Positions 25,401 through 36,426 of a stretch of DNA of 64,000 bases are shown here, piece by piece. Positions within the stretch are counted from its first letter, which is position 1. Every line of letters begins with the position of its first letter. The notes beneath the pieces were generated by a model. The model had not been told where the DNA came from and searched no databases. It was given only the letters and a program-made list of their open reading frames with translations. Origin of the DNA: Abelmoschus esculentus. Taxonomy: Eukaryota > Streptophyta > Magnoliopsida > Malvales > Malvaceae. The DNA lies in the NCBI GenBank assembly GCA_035048815.1, contig JAUCBN010000017.1, forward strand, positions 9,916,936 through 9,980,935. Reading direction: 5' to 3'. The translations under genes were made by a program, and so were the position numbers.

Positions 25401-28400
25401 TTGTTGGGATTAAAATGTACAGGTCTAAATGGGCTTTATAGAGATTTCGTTCTAATTTTAACCGAGTAAAATTCTGAAAATTTCAGATTAATCTGTATAA
25501 TTTTGTTCAAATGCTAATAATTAAATATTTGAAATCATTAAATGTGATTTTAATAAAATTTGGTTGTTGTTTTGATGCGATTAAAACGTGCATGTCTAAA
25601 TGGGCTTTATAGAGATTCCGTTCGAATTTTAACTGAGTAAAAAGCTGAAAATTTGAGATTAATCTATATAATTTTGTTCAAAAGCCTATAATTAAATATT
25701 TGAACTAATAAAATTTAATTTAATAACATTTGGTTTTCGTTTTGATGCGATTAATACGAGCATGTCTAAATATGGTCTATTGAGAATCCGTTCGAATTTT
25801 AACCGAGTAAAAACCTTAAAATTTGAGATTAATCTATATAATTTTGTTCAAAAGCCCATAATTAAATATTTAAACTCATAAAATTTGATTTAATAACATT
25901 TGGTTGTCGTTTTGTTGGGATTAAAACGTACATGTCTAAATGGGCTTTATAGAGATTCCGTTCTAATTTTAACCGAGTAAAATTCTGAAAATTTCAGATT
26001 AATCTGTATAATTTTGTTCAAAAGCTAATAATTAAATATTTGAAATCATAAAATATGATTTTAATAAAATTTGGTTGTCGTTTTGATATGATTAAAACGA
26101 GCATGTCTAAATGTTCTCTATAGAGAATCCGTTTGTATTTTAACCGAGTAAAAACCTTAAAATTTGAGATTAATCTGTATAATTTTGTTCAAAAACCCAT
26201 AATTAAATATTTAAACTCATAAAATTTAATTTAATAACATTTGGTTTTTGTTTTGTTGGGATTAAAACGTACATGTCTAAATGGGCTTTATAGAGATTCC
26301 GTACTAATTTTAACCGAGTAAAATTCTAAAATTTTCAGATTAATCTGTATAATTTTGTTCAAATGCTAATAATTAAATATTTGAAATCATTAAATGTGAT
26401 TTTAATAAAATTTGGTTGTTGTTTTGATGCGATTAAAACGTGCATGTCTAAATGGGCTTTATAGAGATTCCGTTCAAATTTTAACCGAGTAAAAAGCTGA
26501 AAATTTGAGATTAATCTGTATAATTTTGTTCAAAACCCTATAATTAACTATTTGAACTCATAAAATTTAATTTAATAACATTTGGTTGTCGTTTTGATGC
26601 GATTAATACGAGCATGTCTAAATATGCTCTATAGAGAATCCGTTCGAATTTTAACAGAGTAAAAATTTTAAAATTTTACATTAATCTGTATAATTTTTTT
26701 CAAAAGCCTATAATTAAATATTTAAGCTCATAAAATTTAATTTAATAATATTTGGTTGTCGTTTTGTTGGGATTAAAACGTACATGTCTAAATGGGCTTT
26801 ATAGAGATTCCGATCTAATTTTAACCGAGTAAAATTCTGAAAATTTCAGATTAATCTGTATAATTTTGTTCAAATGCTAATAATTAAATATTTGAAATCA
26901 TTAAATGTGATTTTAATAAAATTTGGTTGTCGTTTTGATGCGATTAAAACGTACATGTCTAAATGGTCTTTATAGAGATTCCGTTCGAATTTTAACTGAG
27001 TAAAAAGCTGAAAATTTGAAATTAATCTGTATAATTTTGTTCACAAGCCTATAATTAACTATTTGAAGTCATAAAATTTAATTTAATAACATTTGGTTGT
27101 CGTTTTGATGCGATTAATACGAGCATGTCTAAATGTGATCTATAGAGAATCCGTTCAAATTTTAACCGAGTAAAAACCTTAAAATTTGAGATTAATCTAT
27201 ATAATTTAATTTAAAAGCCCATAATTAAATATTTAAATTCATAAAATTTGATTTAATAACATCTGGTTATTGTTTTGTTGGGATTAATACGAGCATGTCT
27301 CAATATGCTCTATAGAGAATCCGTTCGAATTTTAACTGAGTAAAAACCTTAAAATTTGAGATTAATCTGTATAGTTTTATTCAAAAGCCCATAATTAAAT
27401 ATTTAAACTCATAAAATTTTATTTAATAACATTTGGTTGTCGTTTTGTGTGAATAAAACATTCATGTCTAAATGGGCTTTATAGAGATTCTGTTCTAATT
27501 TTAACCGAGTAAAATTCTGAAAATTTCAGATTAATCTGTATAATTTTGTTCAAAAGCTAAAAATTAAATATTTGAAATCATAAAATTTGATTTTAATAAA
27601 ATTTGGTTGTCGTTTTGATGCGAGTAAAACGTGCATGTCTAAATGGGCTTTATAGAGATTCCGTTCGAATTTTAACCGAATAAAAAGTTGAAAATTTGAG
27701 ATTAATCTGTATAATTTTGTTCAAAAGCCTATAATTAACTATTTGAACTCATAAAATTTAATTTAATAACATTTGGTTGTTGTTTTGATGCGATTAATAC
27801 GAGCATGTCTAAATGTGCTCTATAGAGAATCCGTTCAAATTTTAACCGAGTAAAAACCCTAAAATTTGAGATTAATCTATATAATTCTGTTCAAAAGCCC
27901 ATAATTAAATATTTAAAGTCATAAAATTTGATTTAATAACATTTGGTTGTCGTTTTGTTGGGATTAAAACGTGCATGTCTAAATGCGCTTTATAGAGATT
28001 CCGTTCTAATTTTAACCGAGTAAAATTCTGAAAATTTTAGATTAATCTGTACAATTTTGTTCAAAAGCTAATAATTAAATATTTGAAATCATAAAATTTT
28101 ATTATAATAAAATTTGATTGTCGTTTTGATGCTATTAAAACGTGCCTGTCTAAATGGGTTTTATAGAGATTTTGTTCGAATTTTAACAGAGTAAAAAAGC
28201 AGAAAATTTGAGATTAATCTGCATAATTTTATTCATAAGCCTATAATTAATTATTTTAACTCATAAAATTTAATTTAATAACATTTGGTTGTCATTTTGA
28301 GGTGATTAATATGAGCATGTCTAAATGGAATTTATAGAGAATCCGTTCGAATTTTAACCGAGTAAAAACCTTAAAATTTGAGATTAATCTGTATAATTTT

Positions 28401-31200
28401 GTTCAAAAGCCTATAATTAAATATTTAAACTCATGAAATTTGATTTAATAACATTTGGTTGTCGTTTTGTTGGGATTAAAACGTGCATGTCTAAATGGGC
28501 TTTATAGAGATTCCGTTCTAATTTTAACCGAGTAAAATTCTGAAAATTTCAGATTAATCTGTATAATTTTGTTCAAAAGCTAATAATTAAATATTTGAAA
28601 TCATAAAATATGATTTTCATAAAATTTGGTTGTCGTTTTGATGCGATTAAAACGTGCATGTCTAAATGGGTTTTATAGAGATTCTGTTCAAATTTTAACT
28701 GAGTAAAAAGTTGAAAATTTGATATTAATCTATATAATTTTGTTCACAAGTCTATAATTAACTATTTGAACTCATAAAATTTAATTTAATAACATTTGGT
28801 TGTCGTTTTGATGCGATTAATACGAGCTTGTCTAAATATGCTCTATAGAGAATCCGTTCGAATTTTAACCGAGTAAAAACCTTAAAATTTGAGATTAATC
28901 TGTATAATTTTGTACAAAAGCCCATAATTAAATATTTAAACTCATAAAATTTGATTTAATAACATTTGGTTGTCGTTTTGTTGGGATTAAAACGTGCATG
29001 TCTAAATGGGCTTTATAGAGATTCCGTTCTAATTTTAACCGAGTAAAATTCTGAAAATTTCAGATTAATCTGTATAATTTTGTTCAAAAGCTAATAATTA
29101 AATATTTGAAATCATAAAATATGATTTTAATAAAATTTGGTTGTCGTTTTGATGCGATTAAAACGTGCATGTCTAAATGGGTTTTATAGAGATTCTGTTC
29201 AAATTTTAACCGAGTAAAAAGTTGAAAATTTGAGATTAATCTATATAATTTTGTTCACAAGTCTATAATTAACTATTTGAACTCATAAAATTTAATTTAA
29301 TAACATTTGGTTGTCGTTTTGATGCGATTAATACGAGCTTGTCTAAATATGCTCCATAGAGAATCCGTTCGAATTTTAACCGAGTAAAAACCTTAAAATT
29401 TGAGATTAATCTGTATAATTTTGTACAAAAGCCCATAATTAAATATTTAAACTCATAAAATTTGATTTAATAACATTTGGTTGTCGTTTTGTTGGGATGA
29501 AAACGTGCATGTCTAAATGGGCTTTATAGAGATTCCGTTCTAATTTTAACCGAGTAAAATTCTGAAAATTTCAGATTAATCTGTATAATTTTGTTCAAAA
29601 GCTAATAATTAAATATTTGAAATCATAAAATATGATTTTAATAAAATTTGGTTGTCGTTTTGATGCGATTAAAACGTGCATGTCTAAATGGGTTTTATAG
29701 AGATTCTGTTCAAATTTTAACCGAGTAAAAAGTTGAAAATTTGAGATTAATCTATATAATTTTCTTCACAAGTCCATAATTAAATATTTAAACTCATAAA
29801 ATTTGATTTAATAACATTTGGTTGTCGTTTTGTTGGGATTAAAACGTGCATGTCTAAATAGGCTTTATAGAGATTCCGTTCTAATTTTAACCGAGTAAAA
29901 TTCTGAAAATTTCAGATTAATCTATATAATTTTGTTCAAAATCTAATAATTAAATATTTGAAATCATAAAATTTGATTTAAATATAATTTGTTTGTCGAT
30001 TTGATGCGATTAAAACGTGCATGTCTAAATGGGCTTTATAGAGATTCCGTTCGAATTTTAACCGAGTAAAAGCTGAAAATTTGAGATTAATCTGTATAAT
30101 TTTGTTCAAAATCGTATAATTAAATATTTGAAATCATAAAATTTGATTTTAATAAAATTTGGTTATAGAGATTCCGTTCCAATTTTAACCGAGTAAAAAG
30201 CTGAAAATTTGAGATTAATCTGTATAATTTTGTTCAAAACCCTATAATTAACTATTTAAACTCATAAAATTTAATTTAATAACATTTTGTTGTCATTTTG
30301 ATGCGATTAATACGAGCATGTCTAAATATGCTCTATAGAGAATCCGTTCAAATTTTAACCGAGTAAAAACCTTAAAATTTGAGATTAATCGGTATAATTT
30401 TGTTCAAAAGCCCATAATTAAATATTTAAACTCATAAAATTTGATTTAATAACATTTGGTTGTCGTTTTGTTGGGATTAAAACGTGCATGTCTAAATGGG
30501 CTTTATAGAGATTCCGTTCGAATTTTAACCGAGTAAAAAGCTGAAAATTTGAGATTAATCTGTATAATTTTGTTCAAAAGCCTATAATTAACTATTTGAA
30601 GTCATAAAATTTAATTTAGTAACATTTGGTTTTCGTTTTGATGCGATTAATATGAGCATGTCTAAATGTGCTCTATAGAGAATCCGTTCAAATTTTAACC
30701 GAGTAAAAACCTTAAAATTTGAGATTAATCTGTATAATTTTGTTCAAAAGCCCATAATTAAATATTTAAACTCATAAAATTTGATTTAATAACATCTGGT
30801 TGTCGTTTTGTTAGGATTAATACGAGCATGTCTAAATTTGCTCTATAGAGAATCCGTTCGAATTTTAACCGAGTAAAAACCTTAAAATTGAGATTAATCT
30901 GTATAATTTTGTTCAAAAGCCCATAATTAAATATTTAAACTCATAAAATTTGATTTAATAACATTTGGTTGTCGTTTTGTGTGATTAAAACATTCATGTC
31001 TAAATGGGCTTTATAGAGATTCCGTTCTAATTTTAACCGAGTAAAATTCTGAAAATTTCAGATTAATCTGTATAATTTTGTTCAAAAGCTAATAATTAAA
31101 TATTTGAAAACATAAAGTTTGATTTTAATAAAATTTGGTTGTCGTTTTGATACGATTAAAACGTGCATATCTAAATGGGCTTTATAAAGATCTCGTTCAA
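13466..31200. repeat. AT-rich ~170-bp satellite array, left part
   Basis: About 104 tandem monomers. Successive copies of ggttgtcg at 14002, 14173, 14343 and 14512 give monomers of 171, 170 and 169 bp. Three classes alternate: A (gttgggattaaaacgtgc, ttctgaaaatttcag), B (gatgcgattaaaacgtgc, agctgaaaatttgag) and C (gatgcgattaatacgagc, accttaaaatttgag). A-B-C makes a higher-order unit of 510-511 bp, with local A-A, B-B and hybrid exceptions. No frame longer than about 60 codons occurs. Monomer length and array size suit a centromeric or pericentromeric satellite, but the location is inferred. Confidence 0.95.
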
Positions 31201-31204
31201 ATTT
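31190..31204. other. Candidate LINE-2 target duplication, left
   Basis: The sequence tctcgttcaaatttt flanks the poly-T (antisense poly-A) end of LINE-2 and resembles ttccgttctattttt at 40140-40154, with four mismatches in 15. Both derive from the same spot in the satellite monomer, so satellite similarity alone could explain part of the match. Confidence 0.4.
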
Positions 31205-31297
31205 TTTTTTGAAAGAAAGGGCCTCATTAAAACCCCCCTATAGCCAACCACCTCGAGAGGAGATTAGGCCCCTATGGGGAAAAGAGTACCTAAGTTA

Positions 31298-34200
31298 TTA
31301 TTGTGAAGAAGAGGAAGACCTCTCCGAGAGTACAGAAGCCCGAATATAATCGAGAAAAAAACAGTCAAAAGAACAAGAAGAAAACGAACGTAAATCCCTA
31401 GTAGCCAAAATATGGGCTACAACATTAGCAGCTCTAGGCACATAACATATCTGACAATCAGGCAAGGTACCAAGAGTGGTGCGGATGCGGGTAACCAAGT
31501 GTTCCACTGTAGAAAGATCTTGGGAATGAGCGTTATTTACTTTGTTGGCAATGGAAGCAGAATCCGTTTCAACGACCACATTAGTCCAACCATGGGTAGC
31601 AGCAAGACGCAAACCTTCTAGGATGGCAAGAGCCTCAGCAGAAGCAGGATCCAGACAAATGAGGGGCATGGCGCAACCACCGAGCACAGAGCCAGCAGAG
31701 TCTCGAGCAATGACGCCTGCCGCGGCCCCCTTTAAGACAGGGTCGAAGGCCCTATCCGTGTTAATTTTGACGAAACCCGGAGCCGGTTTCATCCATCTAG
31801 CCTGAGCGAAGGTGGGCTCAGCTAGCCGGGAGCACGAGCGGGTCACATCATTAATTGATGTATAATCAGTAAAAAGTTTCTGGGCATTGGCAACAATTAA
31901 CCAAACCGGTTGAAGATGACTAGTATGAACAAAGTCATTACGGCGATTCCATAAGTTCCATAAAACTGTGACAAGAAACGAGAATTGGTGCAAAGAGAGG
32001 AAACCAACAACATCAAAAAGCCACTAATGGGGGGAAGAGGAAGCAGTGGACAGAATCCGAGAGGGGAAACCAAACAGAAGGAGAGCCTCCTTAGCACTAG
32101 GACAATCCCTCAAAGCATGGAGGGAGGACTCAATAGCCACATTACAGATAGGGCAAACCCCTGACCCGAGATTGGCGTGGAGGATCTTTTGCCCAGAGGG
32201 TAGTGCATCATGACATAACCGCCAACCAAAGGACCGAACTTTGGGTAAAGTAGGCAATTTAGATAAGATTTTCCACAGCTTAGAAGGCATGTGAACAGGC
32301 CCTGGCTGAAGCTGTAGGAATTGATAACCGGATCGAACTGTATATATGCCAGCATCATGGCGTCCCCAAAGTATGGTGTCGTTAACGTCATTAATAATTG
32401 GGACATTAAGAATGGTATTAGCGTCTTCATGGGAGAAATACTCTCGCACTTTTGGTTCATCCCAACGAGGCAAGTTACGCAGCATAAAAGTGCTTGCACG
32501 AAGAGGGACTTCATCATTCACCTCATAATCTCCATAAAGGGTTACAGGCTGAGAACCCCCCCATCTATCAAAATGAATCTGAATATTACTGGAAATGCCA
32601 GGACGTTTGAAAAAACCATTGCGTAGCTTGGAAATAGCAATGCTAAGACCCTTCTAGGCAAAGGAGGAGCTCCGAGTAGAACTAGATTCAAGGACAGAGC
32701 CCGTCGGATAATATTTGCATTTGTAGACCTGGCAGAGAAGGTTATCAGGTTCACAAATCAACCTCCAAATTTGTTTACCGAGTAAAGCAATATTAAAATG
32801 GTGAAGGTCCCTAAACCCAATACCACCAGCTGCTTTTGATAGGCATATGGTGTCCCAAGGAAGCATGTGCCATCCTGGTTTGTCAGCTTTCCCAGACCAC
32901 CAGTATCGACGTATCGCGGTGGTCATGTCATCAACAATGTTTTATGGTAAAAGGTAACAAGACATAACATATTGGGGCATAGATTGTATAACCGATTTAA
33001 TGAAAATTTCCCTACCACTGAAGGAAAGGAGATGTTTATCCCAAGTACTTAGGCAAGCATTCATTTTGTCTCGAGTGAACCCCAGAGCTGCAGTTTTGTT
33101 CTTGCCAATAAGGAGAGGAACTCCTAGATAGATACCAGGATCATCCACCTCACGAACATGGAGGATAGCACTAATATCCGACCTGAGCGGAGTAGGAGTT
33201 TTCCGTGAGAAGAAGATAGTGGATTTTTCAAAATTCACCACCTGCCCAGACGAAATGGCATAAGTATGCAAAACATCCTTAAGTCGTTGAGCTTCTGTGG
33301 TTGTGTTCCTAAAGAAAACAACACAGTCATCTGCAAAAAGAAGGTGGTTAACACGGGGTCCATTTCTGCTGGCACAAAGCCCAGGGAGATGACCATTTGT
33401 CTGTTCAGAATTAAGCAGCGCAGAAAGTCCTTGAGTACAGAAAAGAAAAAGAAAAGGAGAGAGAGGGTCCCCTTGCCGTAGGCCTCTATTGGGCTTGAAA
33501 GGGCGCGAAAGGGAGTTGTTGATGCGGACTTGAAATGAAACAGAGGAGACACACCTCATAATAAGGGAAACCCAGCTCGAGTTGAAACCTAGGCGAGACA
33601 TAATTTGCTCGAGAAAGGGCCATTCAACACGGTCAAAGGCTTTTTCCATATCAAGCTTTAGACTAGCACCTTTTGCCAATGAGGTGACATCTGTATTTAA
33701 CGTATGGATGAACTCATGAGCAATAAGAATGTTATCAGTAATGCTCCGTCCATGGACGAAAGCAGCCTGAGTGCCACTGATACATAATGGGATAATAGAT
33801 TTTAAACGGTTAACTAAGACTTTCAACACAGTTTTATAGATGACTGTACAAAGACTAATAGGACGTAGATGCCGCATCGTAGTAGGGTTGCTAATTTTGG
33901 GAATAAGAACAATGATGGAACGATTGACCTCGTCCATATTAACGGACCCTTTCAGAAGACCGAGGCAAAGAGATGTAAAATCCTGGCCAAGGATGTGCCA
34001 ATACTTTCGAAAGAAGCCACTCGGGAAGTCATCGACGCCTGGGGCTTTCCTCGGGTCGATATCACGAAATGCAACAAAGACTTCATCGGCTGTAAAGTCC
34101 TTATTAAGGTCATTGTTCATAGAATCAGTAACAATAGAAGGGATGTTATCCAAGATGGATGATGCTATGGTAGGGGAGGAGAGGAGAAGAGGGTTTGAAA

Positions 34201-35384
34201 GTAATTGATAGCAATAGACATAATGTCATCCGTATTGGTTTGCCATAAATTCTGGTGGTTAAAGAGACCAACAATATTATTCTTTCGCCGGCGGTTATTT
34301 GCCCTGGCATGAAAGAAAGCAGTGTTCTTGTCACCATATTCCAACCAGTGTGTCCGAGCTCGTTGAGCCCAATAAATTTCCTTTGTATTAAGCAAGCTAT
34401 CCAGCTCACTTTTATCTGAAATAAGATTTTGAATATCTGAATCTGAAAGCTGACGTTTGAGACACATATTGATAAAGTCAGTTAGTTGGGTTATGCGCTC
34501 ATTAGATTTAATGCGCTTATTAGTTTTCCAAGTAGCTAAGAAACGTCCAATAGTTTGAAGCTTCTCAATGGTCGAGCCAGAATGGTTGGACCAAATCTCC
34601 GCGCTACGGGATAGGACAGTGGGGTCGTCAGCCCAACAGGTCTCATAACGAAATGGGGTATTGGTACGTTTAGAGCACAAAGGTGGAGAAGGATTGGTAT
34701 CCATTAGAATAGGGTAGTGGTCAGAACTCGCCTAAAAGAAGGAAGTAGCTCGACAATTAGGAAAAGAGTGAAACCAAGCAGAGTTACCAAGGAATCTATC
34801 AATTCTTTCCAAGATAGTTTCGGTAGTACGACTTGATCGAGTCCAAGTGAACCAGCCAGAAGTTGGTTTACAGTCAAAAAGATCATTTTGAGCAAGACAA
34901 TCTCGAAAGTTATTAATTTGCGATCGAGCACGGCGAGAACCACCTTGTTTTTCATAATCATGAAGAATTTCATTAAAGTCCCCCCTAAAAGCCAAGGAAG
35001 GGTTGAGGATGAGTTAAGAGAATTTACTAGGTGTCAAGTTCTGTATTTATTTGTAGTTTCAGGGAAGCCATGTAGACCAGAAAAATGGAAACGGATGGAC
35101 CCAAAGGAAATAATAACGTCAATATGACGATCCGAATAGGAAAGCAAATCAACTGAAGTACTGGTATTCCAAATTATAGCAAGCCCAATACAAGAAGGCC
35201 TGGGATCAACGGTTATACAACCATGCATGCCCAATTTATGCTTAATCTGTTCCATATTGTGTGTGTTCAATCTAGTCTCACAAAGAAAGAGATAATCGAC
35301 ATCATGCTTAGAAGTAGCACGTTGTAATGCACGAACTGCCTGGGCGTTGCCAAGACCCTGACAGTTCCAACATAAGAGTTTCAT
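31298..35384 (-). pseudogene. LINE-2 ORF2 (endonuclease, RT, RNase H)
   Basis: Starts with ATG at 35384 (MKLLCWNCQGLGN, apurinic-like endonuclease) and overlaps the preceding stop as ATGA. The endonuclease continues with GDFNEILHDYEKQGG and ERIDRFLGN; the RT spans 34153-32942 uninterrupted with LLFADDCVVF at about 33330. A zf-RVT region (32521-32024, CPICNVAIESSLHALRDCP) and a plant RVT_3-type RNase H (31993-31298; NTDRAFD, AEALA, ETDSAS, VVAHILA) follow. In-frame stops lie at about 35034 (TGA), 34732 (TAG), 32942 (TAA), 32654 (TAG) and 32024 (TAG). A one-base loss in a G run occurs near 35000 and a frameshift near 34170-34180. By comparison with LINE-1 or the partial copy at 35562, the five stops replace Trp, Gln, Gln, Trp and Gln, all by single transitions. 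The enzyme is dead but well preserved. Confidence 0.9.
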
Positions 35385-35561
35385 TCCTCCCGGCGGGGTT
35401 GATCACAGTCAACCTCCGCCGCAGAGTTTCTTACGTTGCTCATCCCAGCCACAGCCATTCTGATGAAAAGAGTAAAAGGAGAAAATTTGCGAAGCATATA
35501 CCACAAGCGGTTCGTACGAAAAACACCAAGTTTAGGACACGAAGCTGACTTAAAAAACACC
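35381..35561 (-). pseudogene. Duplicated ORF1 tail between endonuclease copies
   Basis: A minus-strand frame ending in AGMSNVRNSAAEVDCDQPRREE and TGA. The last 20 or so residues align with the end of ORF1; the part before it is unrecognised. It repeats the ORF1/ORF2 boundary between the two endonuclease starts. Confidence 0.6.
35391..35421 (-). promoter_or_regulatory. Stem-loop before LINE-2 ORF2 start
   Basis: The arms cggcggggttga (35391-35402) and tcaacctccgccg (35409-35421) form 12 pairs with one bulge around a 6-base loop. It ends a few bases upstream of the ATGA stop-start overlap (35384-35381) on the element strand. Confidence 0.6.
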
Positions 35562-36002
35562 TTATTTCTCATTGTCATAAAGAATTTCATTAGAATCCCC
35601 CCCTAAAAGCCAAGGAAGAGAATTGGCTACATTCAGGGAATCTATTAATTGCCAAGTCTTGTATTTGTTTGCAGTTTCAGGAAAACCGTGTATGCCAGTA
35701 AAGTGGAATTGAATTTGTTCAAATGTAACAAGAACATCAATATGACGATCTGAATATGAGAGAAGATCAACAGAAGAATTGTTCTTCCAGAGGATGGCAA
35801 GTCCTGTACATGAAGGCCTGGGATCAATGGCGAGACAACTATGCATACCAATTTTGAGCTTAATACGATCCATGTTTAGTTTGTTTAATCTAGTCTCGCA
35901 AAGAAAGAGACAATCAACATCATGCTTAGAGACAACGCGTTGTAACGCAAGAACTGCCTGGGCGTTGCCAAGGCCCTGACAGTTCCAACATAAGATTTTC
36001 AT
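35562..36002 (-). pseudogene. Extra partial LINE endonuclease start
   Basis: A second ORF2 beginning (MKILCWNCQGLGNAQAV...) starts at 36002 in an ATGA overlap with the upstream frame. It runs openly through the endonuclease N-terminus to LLGGDSNEILYDNEK and stops. The matching ORF2 at 35384 repeats this sequence, so the two are a diverged partial duplication. This copy keeps Trp where the other has a stop near 35034, and keeps the seven-G run lost in the other copy. Confidence 0.8.
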
Positions 36003-36008
36003 TTCGCT

Positions 36009-36039
36009 CGGCGGGGTTGATCATCGTCAACCACCGTCG
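36009..36039 (-). promoter_or_regulatory. Stem-loop before extra ORF2 start
   Basis: The arms cggcggggttga (36009-36020) and tcaaccaccgtcg (36027-36039) pair with one bulge. One position is G.T on the plus strand, which means a C-A mismatch on the transcript. It lies just upstream of the ATGA at 36002-35999. Confidence 0.55.
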
Positions 36040-36131
36040 GAGAGTTGTTAAAGCTGCTCATCCCAGCTAGCCAAGAATATAAAGTGACATGAAGTAGAGG
36101 AGGAAAGTAATTCCTCTCCATAGGAAAAGAT

Positions 36132-36169
36132 ACGTCAAAAAAGACGTTGGAAAGATCCCTTGCAAAGGG
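36132..36169. repeat. Twin-hairpin motif, copy c
   Basis: Stem 1 ACGTC/GACGT (36132-36136 with 36143-36147); stem 2 CCCTT/AAGGG with loop gca (36157-36169). Stem 1 differs from copies a and d at both strands of the helix, keeping the pairing. Confidence 0.55.
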
Positions 36170-36426
36170 TGGTATATGTAAACGTAGAAAAACATATGTA
36201 CGAAAGAAAAAGGAAAAGAAAAAAGAAGAGTAAGAGAAAGAACCAAAGTAAAAGAACAAAGAAAAAGAAATATTATTAAACCTTAAAACACACCTAAAAA
36301 AAGAGACAAAAGAAAAACACCGTGCTAAAAAACACAAAACACTAAAAACAACGAGAAAAAGAAAGAAAAAAACTAAAGGCAGAACTGCCATGGTATAAAA
36401 GCCATGAAAGTTCAAAAAAAGATCGA

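Larger units (their letters stand above)
36003..36426 (-). other. Duplicated LINE leader and ORF1 tail
   Basis: Between the stop of the full ORF1 (36427) and the extra endonuclease start lies a segment with a twin hairpin (36132-36169) and a third ORF1-like tail (AGMSSFNNSPTVVDDDQPRRAK). The open frame across it is very hydrophobic and low in complexity (an A-rich plus strand), so I do not call it a protein. Confidence 0.5.

Noticed and set aside
13466..31200. CRISPR-like array
   Set aside because: Units are contiguous about 170-bp repeats without unique spacers, in a plant genome: satellite DNA.
13466..31200. CENP-B box in the satellite (TTCG...CCGAG)
   Set aside because: The spacing and the required central A and CGGG do not match the box; only the first TTCG fits.
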